A DNA stretch of 64,000 bases from Methylobacterium phyllostachyos. Lineage in GTDB: Bacteria > Pseudomonadota > Alphaproteobacteria > Rhizobiales > Beijerinckiaceae. The translations under genes were made by a program, and so were the position numbers. The stretch's first letter is position 1, and the number at the start of each line of letters is the position of its first letter. Of this stretch, positions 59,133 through 64,000 are shown piece by piece. The notes beneath the pieces were generated by a model. It had not been told where the DNA came from. It saw only the letters and a program-made list of their open reading frames with translations, and ran no database searches. The stretch lies in the NCBI RefSeq assembly GCF_900103445.1, contig NZ_FNHS01000003.1, positions 62,001-126,000 of the forward strand. Direction: 5' to 3'.

Positions 59133-59523
59133 AGCTCGTCGGGAGGGCTTTGGCGGAGAACGCCGCGAGCGGGCTTCCGAACGGCTTGGCGGCGGTGGGC
59201 TGAGCGACGAGAAGGGTCGGAACCGTGGCCGCGAGGGTCTTCCAGGGTCGTCGTGCCTGTGGAGGGTAGCACGCAGAGGACGACGCGCTGTAGCCTCCGG
59301 GGGCCTGCCACCTCCGCTCTTGAAGACAGCTGCGTCGATCCTAAACAAACGGGTTGGGTCGATAGGAGGTCGTCTGCTTTTCCAGCTGGCTTTCGCTTAA
59401 GCAGGTACCCAGATTTCGACCAGATCCGACCCATGATTTCGCGCTTTTGTCACTCTCGTCGACTTGCGCACCTTTATTCAGAAGATGCCGATCGTTGCGC
59501 CGTCCTACAGCGCTGCGCGTGTA
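59133..59523. other. Intergenic region with one dispersed repeat
   Basis: Contains the remnant N-terminus of the BA14K gene, then GTTGGGTCG at 59353-59361 with a TTTTCC tail similar to 32561-32590. No gene otherwise. Confidence 0.4.
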
Positions 59524-61221
59524 TCACCTCTCACGGGACGAAATTCGGTCTGCCGTACGCAGCGCGATCGCTTGAATGGTGAGCGACGGGTTGACCCCAC
59601 CGACCGTCGGGAAGACCGAGCCGTCGCAAACGTACAGGTTCGGGATATCCCAGGAGCGGCAATCGGCATCGACGACGGAGGTGCGTGGGTCAGCGCCCAT
59701 GCGGGCGGTGCCGTTGAGGTGGCAGGTGTCGTCGCCCTGGTCCCAGACCTCGCGACCGCCTGCCGCGACGAGGGCTTCGCGCAGGAACTTGAGCGCGTGG
59801 CGGTTCAGCGCCTTGTCGTTGTCGCACCACGAATAGGTGATGCGCGCCACCGGCAGCCCGTACTGGTCCTTCACGTCGGAGAGCGTCACCCGATTGCGCT
59901 CCTGCGGCATGTATTCGGAGACGACCTTCAGCCCGGCGACGTGGTTGTAGCGCTGCATCTCGGCCACCAGCGCCTCGCCCCACAGGCCGTGGGCGGAGGC
60001 CTGCGTATTGGCCCAGAGCTGGGGCAGCGGGCCCTGGCTCATGTAGGAATAGCCGCCGAAGAAATCCTTGGCGAAGGGGCCGTGACCCCTGTCGTCGTAG
60101 TTCCAGTGCTCGCTGATGGCGAGCGAGGGCGGCCCCTTGTAGCTGCGGATCTCCTCGTCGAAGACGCCCCAGACCGCCTGGTTGCCCTGGACCATCAGGT
60201 TCTTGCCGACGAGGCCCGAGGAATTGGCAAGCCCGTCCGGGAACTCCTGGTTCGCCGAGTTGAGGAGCAGGCGCGGCGTCTCAATGGCGTATCCCGCCAC
60301 CACGACGTTCTTCGCGCGCTGGAACCGCCATTTCCCCTCGCGGAAGTAGTGGACGCCACTGGCGCGGCCGTTCTTCGTCTCGATCCGGCCGACCATGGCG
60401 AGGTCGCGGATCTCGGCGCCGGCCTTCAAGGCGCGCGGCAGGTAGCTCACGAGCACGCTCTGCTTGGCGTTCGTGGAGCACCCCAGGGTACAGAAGCCGC
60501 GGTAGACGCAGGGCGGCGCATCGCCGTGCGGGGCCGAGACCGTGGCAAGCGGCGTCGGCGTCCAGCCGATGCCCATTGCCTCGGCCCCCCGGGCCAGCAC
60601 CTTGGCGGCGGCGTTGATCTCGTGCGCGCGGCGGTGATAGCGGCGCCGGTGCGGTCCCCAGGGGTAGGAGACCGGGCCGGAGATCTTCAGGTCGTCCTCG
60701 ACCTGATCGTAATAGTGCCACATCTCACGCCAATCGATCGGCCAGTCGGCGCCGTAGCCCATCAGGGTGCGGGCCTTGAACCATTCCGGTCGGAATCGCA
60801 GGGCTACCATCGCGTAGTGGACGGTGGAGCCGCCCACCGCCTTGCCGGAATTGTTCGAGCCCATCTGCAGCGGGTTCTCGCCGTCGACGATGCGCTCATC
60901 CGTCCAGTAGAGCTTGGACTGATGGCTCTCGTCCGAGGCGAAATCCTCGAGCGGCCGGAAATACGGGCCGGCATCGAAGGCGACCACCGAGAAGCCGCGC
61001 TCGGCGAGCCGGCAGGCGAGGGTTCCGCCGCCCGCGCCGGTGCCAACGATGGCGAAATCGACTTCCTCGTCGTCCCGGTGCTGGCGCATCGGAACCCATT
61101 CGCCAATCCGCATGACGTTGGGCGCGCGACCGTCGCGGGCGCGGGGCTGGTGCTCCGGGTCGTTGCCGGGGATGGCGTGCTTGGGGTTGTCGGCGGCGTT
61201 GCCGAGGCCGGGGATGCGCAT
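59524..61221 (-). CDS. GMC-family FAD dehydrogenase, large catalytic subunit
   Basis: 565 residues. FAD motif VGTGAGGGTLACRLAERG near 58, NSGKAVGGSTVHYA near 123, a Cys-rich ferredoxin-like piece CVYRGFCTLGCSTNAKQ, and the C-terminal HLNGTARMG and DGSVFPTVGGVNPSLT with the catalytic His/Asn. Such enzymes oxidise sugars or alcohols at the periplasmic face with a small subunit 3 and a cytochrome. The small subunit gene lies 14 bases upstream. No cytochrome c gene is adjacent. Confidence 0.87.
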   Translation of the reverse strand: MRIPGLGNAADNPKHAIPGNDPEHQPRARDGRAPNVMRIGEWVPMRQHRDDEEVDFAIVGTGAGGGTLACRLAERGFSVVAFDAGPYFRPLEDFASDESHQSKLYWTDERIVDGENPLQMGSNNSGKAVGGSTVHYAMVALRFRPEWFKARTLMGYGADWPIDWREMWHYYDQVEDDLKISGPVSYPWGPHRRRYHRRAHEINAAAKVLARGAEAMGIGWTPTPLATVSAPHGDAPPCVYRGFCTLGCSTNAKQSVLVSYLPRALKAGAEIRDLAMVGRIETKNGRASGVHYFREGKWRFQRAKNVVVAGYAIETPRLLLNSANQEFPDGLANSSGLVGKNLMVQGNQAVWGVFDEEIRSYKGPPSLAISEHWNYDDRGHGPFAKDFFGGYSYMSQGPLPQLWANTQASAHGLWGEALVAEMQRYNHVAGLKVVSEYMPQERNRVTLSDVKDQYGLPVARITYSWCDNDKALNRHALKFLREALVAAGGREVWDQGDDTCHLNGTARMGADPRTSVVDADCRSWDIPNLYVCDGSVFPTVGGVNPSLTIQAIALRTADRISSRER

Positions 61222-61235
61222 GGGTGGGACAATCC

Positions 61236-61895
61236 TTACCGGCCGACCAGGAGGTTATCTTCGTAGGCCTCGTCCTCGCGGCCGGGCTTGGCCTCGGCCG
61301 CCTCCCAGGGGTCGCGGCGGTCGAAATCCATGCGCACGTAGCCCCGCGGGCTCGCTGGGCCGCCCCAGCCGATCTCGTTCCAGGCGGTCGGGTGGGCGTA
61401 GTAGGCCTTCACGACGTCGGGCAGGACGCGCTTGTGGAAGAACAGATTGGACGGCATGCCCGCCCAGGCGGCGTCGGTGAGTTCGCCCACTTCGGCGCTC
61501 TTCAGCAGCGCGTCCTGCGCCCAGGTGCCGAGTTCATGGAAGCGCGCGCCGAACCGCGCCTGCGCCTCGGCGTCGAGGGCCGTCAGCCCCAGGCGCCACG
61601 CCTCGCGCTCCTCGGGCAGCTCGGGGTTGCGGTAACCGTCGCGCGTGTCTGTGGCGAGCTTGTGGTCCACAAGGGCTGCCACCGGAACCGGGTCAGCCCG
61701 GTCCACCGGCTGCGGCACGATTCGGTCGGCGATGGCCTTTATCGTCGGCCATTCGGCTTCGTCGAAGAAGCGGCGCGTCTCAGGGCCGATCCTAAGGCGC
61801 TCGTCGAGAACCGCGCGGGTCTTGGCGTTCCAAGAAGGGCTGTCGCGCTTCGCCAGCACGTCGTAGCCCGGATAGAGGTCACGTCTCGGCAGCAT
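61236..61895 (-). CDS. Gluconate 2-dehydrogenase subunit 3 family protein
   Basis: 219 residues. FFDEAEWPTIKAIADRIVPQ and FHKRVLPDVVKAYYAHPTAW are typical of subunit 3. No clear Tat signal at this start, unlike many members. It should be the partner of the GMC protein encoded next. Confidence 0.8.
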   Translation of the reverse strand: MLPRRDLYPGYDVLAKRDSPSWNAKTRAVLDERLRIGPETRRFFDEAEWPTIKAIADRIVPQPVDRADPVPVAALVDHKLATDTRDGYRNPELPEEREAWRLGLTALDAEAQARFGARFHELGTWAQDALLKSAEVGELTDAAWAGMPSNLFFHKRVLPDVVKAYYAHPTAWNEIGWGGPASPRGYVRMDFDRRDPWEAAEAKPGREDEAYEDNLLVGR

Positions 61896-61907
61896 GGGAC
61901 ACCCGGC

Positions 61908-62972
61908 TCAGAAGCGAAAGGGTCGGTGTTCGAGCAGTTCGAGGGCGGCGAGGCCCCCAAGCGCGACGCCGGAGAAGGACGGCGGGGCTGGGAGCGGCGG
62001 CCCGTCGATGAGGTTCTGGCGCCAGTTGTCCCAGCCGCCCATCATCCGGGCGACGCCGTAGGCGTGGAAGGCGACGCCGCCGACCCCCATCGCCGAGACT
62101 GCCCACATTCCCCACTTGGCCCCGGCCTGGTTCGCACCCGCCGGCTTGGCGGCGGCGCGGGCGAGCAGGGCGGCGGCGAGCGGCGGCAGGCTCACGGGGA
62201 TGTACATGGCCGGGTTCTGGAAGGCGCCGCGGAAATGTAGCAGCCCGGCCTCCAGGGTCGTGCCGGCGAGCATGCCCGCGGTCGCCAGAGCCAGCGCCGG
62301 CCCGGCCGGCAGGCCGACGAGCCGGGGGGCGTCGGGATCGGCGTCGCGAACATGCTCGGCGATGACGCCCAGGATGCCGGCGAGCGTCAGCGCCATCGGT
62401 GCGCCGATGGGGGCGGAGTAGAACAGGTTCTGGAAGGAATAGCCGCCCTCGCGCTTACCGACGTTGTAAGCGTGGAAGCCAAAACCGATCAGGCCGGTCA
62501 GCCCGGCCAGCGCCTGCACCCCGTGCCGGACGCGGGAGCTGCCGGGGTCGGTATCGCCGGCCCCGTGCAGGGACGCCGCCAGGGTGACGCTCGACACGAT
62601 AATCGGCGTGTACATCGCCCGGTTGAAGAACTGGCCGCGATAATGCTCCAGACCGGAATCGAACAGAACCGAGGCCGCGAGCATCGTCGAGGCGTGATTG
62701 AGGCGCTGCGCCGCGCTCGCGGTCACCGCGCTTCCGCGTCGCGCGTAGCGGCGCCCCTCCGAGCCCGCCGGACCGAGGCGCTTCGAGCGGCCGGAGGCGA
62801 ACCACGTCAGCAGGCCGGCGCCGATGGCAGCCGCGGCGAGGACCACCACCGGGTGCACCGCCGCCTCGGCCCGCACCGGGGCGACGCGCCGTTTCAGGGC
62901 AGGCCCGGACAATCCCTGCGCGCCGCGGTGGCGTTCCGGCGGGCGGGGACCGCGGTCAGACAGCGTAGGCAT
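61908..62972 (-). CDS. Multispanning membrane protein
   Basis: 354 residues with about eight hydrophobic segments and two similar halves (LEHYRGQFFNRAMYTPIIVS and LLHFRGAFQNPAMYIPVSLP), so an internal duplication. It overlaps the enolase-superfamily gene by 17 bases. It probably anchors or serves the GMC complex; the family is not one I can name. Confidence 0.65.
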   Translation of the reverse strand: MPTLSDRGPRPPERHRGAQGLSGPALKRRVAPVRAEAAVHPVVVLAAAAIGAGLLTWFASGRSKRLGPAGSEGRRYARRGSAVTASAAQRLNHASTMLAASVLFDSGLEHYRGQFFNRAMYTPIIVSSVTLAASLHGAGDTDPGSSRVRHGVQALAGLTGLIGFGFHAYNVGKREGGYSFQNLFYSAPIGAPMALTLAGILGVIAEHVRDADPDAPRLVGLPAGPALALATAGMLAGTTLEAGLLHFRGAFQNPAMYIPVSLPPLAAALLARAAAKPAGANQAGAKWGMWAVSAMGVGGVAFHAYGVARMMGGWDNWRQNLIDGPPLPAPPSFSGVALGGLAALELLEHRPFRF

Positions 62973-64000
62973 CGGCGTCCGGGGTCTTGAGGATGAGGCC
63001 GTGGCCCGGCCGGGTCAGGTCGGGGGCTATCGCCCCGTCCCGGGCTTTGGGCGCGCCGTCGAACAGCATCCGCTCGATGCGGACGTGATCGTGGAACCAT
63101 TCGAGGTGCCGGAAGTGCGGCGCCGCCACCGCGACGGGCAGGTGCAGGGCCGGGGCGCAATGGCCGGAGAGGTCGATATGGGCCGCCTCGCAGAGGGCCG
63201 CGATCTTGAGGAAGCCGCTGTAGCCGCCGCAGCGGGTCACGTCGGCCTGCGCGACGTCGACCGCACCGGCCGCAAGCAGGCCACGTAGGTCGTCAAGGGT
63301 GTAGGCATATTCCCCCGCCGCGATCTCCATGCCGGCGGGCGCCGCCGCGCGGACGGAGGCCATCCCGGCGGGATCGTCGCTTGTCACCGGCTCCTCGAAC
63401 CACGCCACGCCGAACGGTTCGGCCGCCCGCGCGACCGCGACGGCACGCTTCGGCGTGAACGCACCGTTGGCATCGATGAACAAGTGCGCGGCGCCGATCG
63501 CCGCCTTCGCGGCGGCCATGCGGGCCGGATCGCGCTCGGGCTGCCTGCCGATCTTCATCTTCACAGCGCGGCAGCCGTCCTGCTCGACCCAGCCGGCGAG
63601 CTGCTCGCGCAACTGCCGATCGTCGTAGCTCGTGAAGCCGCCGCTGCCGTAGATCTCGGCCCGCTCCCGCGCCCGCCCGAACAGGCTCGCCAGCGGCAGG
63701 CCGAGGAGGCGCGCCTTCAGGTCCCACAGCGCCGTGTCGAGGGCCGAGATCGCGGTGGCCGCGAGCCCGGAGCGGCCGAGGTTGCGCACCGCACCCCACA
63801 GCACCGCGTTCGCCCGCGGGATGTCGAGGGCCGGGAGCCCGGAGAGGCGCGCGGCCAGAGTCTTGGTAATGAGAGGCACGATGCTGGCGTCGGTGTAACT
63901 GTAGCCGAGGCCGGTCTCGCCCCCGGCCTCGATCTCGGCGACCACCAGGGTGGTCGTGTCCCAAGCGAAGGTGCCATCCGCCTCGGGTGCGTCGGTGGGA
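62956..64000 (-). CDS. Mandelate racemase/muconate lactonising enzyme family, partial
   Basis: N-terminus beyond the right edge. Enolase-superfamily residues are seen: KMKIGRQ (KxK), the metal ligands in FIDANGAFT, WFEEPV and AAGEYAY, then QADVTRCGGYSGFLKIAAL and GHCAPALHL. Acts on a sugar acid or related carboxylate, for example dehydration; the subgroup cannot be fixed. It heads the minus-strand cluster with the dehydrogenase. Confidence 0.85.
   Translation of the reverse strand, partial: PTDAPEADGTFAWDTTTLVVAEIEAGGETGLGYSYTDASIVPLITKTLAARLSGLPALDIPRANAVLWGAVRNLGRSGLAATAISALDTALWDLKARLLGLPLASLFGRARERAEIYGSGGFTSYDDRQLREQLAGWVEQDGCRAVKMKIGRQPERDPARMAAAKAAIGAAHLFIDANGAFTPKRAVAVARAAEPFGVAWFEEPVTSDDPAGMASVRAAAPAGMEIAAGEYAYTLDDLRGLLAAGAVDVAQADVTRCGGYSGFLKIAALCEAAHIDLSGHCAPALHLPVAVAAPHFRHLEWFHDHVRIERMLFDGAPKARDGAIAPDLTRPGHGLILKTPDADAYAV

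Noticed and set aside
59464..61266. 600-codon plus-strand frame opposite the GMC gene
   Set aside because: A GC-rich antisense shadow without motifs; the minus frame has full GMC signatures.
61224..62240. 338-codon plus-strand frame
   Set aside because: Antisense to two well-supported minus genes and without recognisable features.

Overview
High-GC sequence (roughly 70%) with short intergenic gaps, many ATGA/GTGA start-stop overlaps and a Rhizobiales-type gene set: a NepR-like anti-sigma factor beside an HWE histidine kinase, a BA14K-type remnant, DUF202, DUF305 and sulfite dehydrogenase genes. It fits an alphaproteobacterium of the Methylobacterium/Methylorubrum kind. That is an inference from gene content; there is no rRNA or other phylogenetic marker in the window. 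Most of the window looks accessory.

Left part (1-33 kb): a set of resistance and sulfur-chemistry modules. From the left edge, on the minus strand, comes an operon in the order cysteine desulfurase, DUF4007 protein, P-loop ATPase, which matches sspA-sspB-sspC of the Ssp DNA phosphorothioation defence system; it runs off the edge. Then follow a phosphoglycerate mutase, a YeiH transporter and a nucleotidyl cyclase. A sulfite/redox block (8.4-17.5 kb) holds SorA-like and SorB-like sulfite dehydrogenase subunits, two YVTN beta-propeller proteins, a second sulfite oxidase-type protein, a DUF305 protein and a COG4315 protein, together with an ECF sigma factor, its membrane anti-sigma factor, a LysR regulator and DUF202. 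Four intergenic sites in this block share GGAATW-N14-GCATC with an invariant spacer, which looks like the promoter of that sigma factor. Two arsenic operons with a divergent arsH (17.7-24.1 kb), a ModE-type regulator with modABC and a TauE-like exporter (24.4-27.8 kb), a fluoride riboswitch with crcB and a CDF-like gene (27.8-29.0 kb), and a convergent nepR-like gene and LOV-domain histidine kinase (29.4-32.4 kb) follow.

Right-middle (about 32.4-55.8 kb): a mobile element of mixed character. It has a decayed phage-like gene, a 606-residue protein with single-subunit polymerase motifs beside a CCCAT repeat array, a complete lysis cassette (holin-like, GH24 endolysin, i-spanin, lipoprotein o-spanin), a BRO antirepressor, HTH proteins, many small unknown genes in translationally coupled chains, a mobilisation operon (relaxase plus accessory genes, RHH protein) read from a perfect 12-bp inverted repeat, and an ArdC antirestriction protein. 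I find no integrase, terminase, portal or capsid gene. A short palindrome GTCCGC-N4-GCGGAC recurs in its intergenic gaps. It ends at the 3' half of a tRNA-Pro(CGG), a typical attachment-site remnant; the matching full tRNA is not in the window.

Right end (55.8-64 kb): remnants (DUF421 tail, interrupted BA14K-type gene), two small secreted proteins, an MscS channel, and a minus-strand cluster with an enolase-superfamily enzyme (cut by the right edge), a membrane protein, a gluconate-2-dehydrogenase-subunit-3-like protein and a GMC flavoprotein dehydrogenase, probably one sugar or alcohol oxidation operon.
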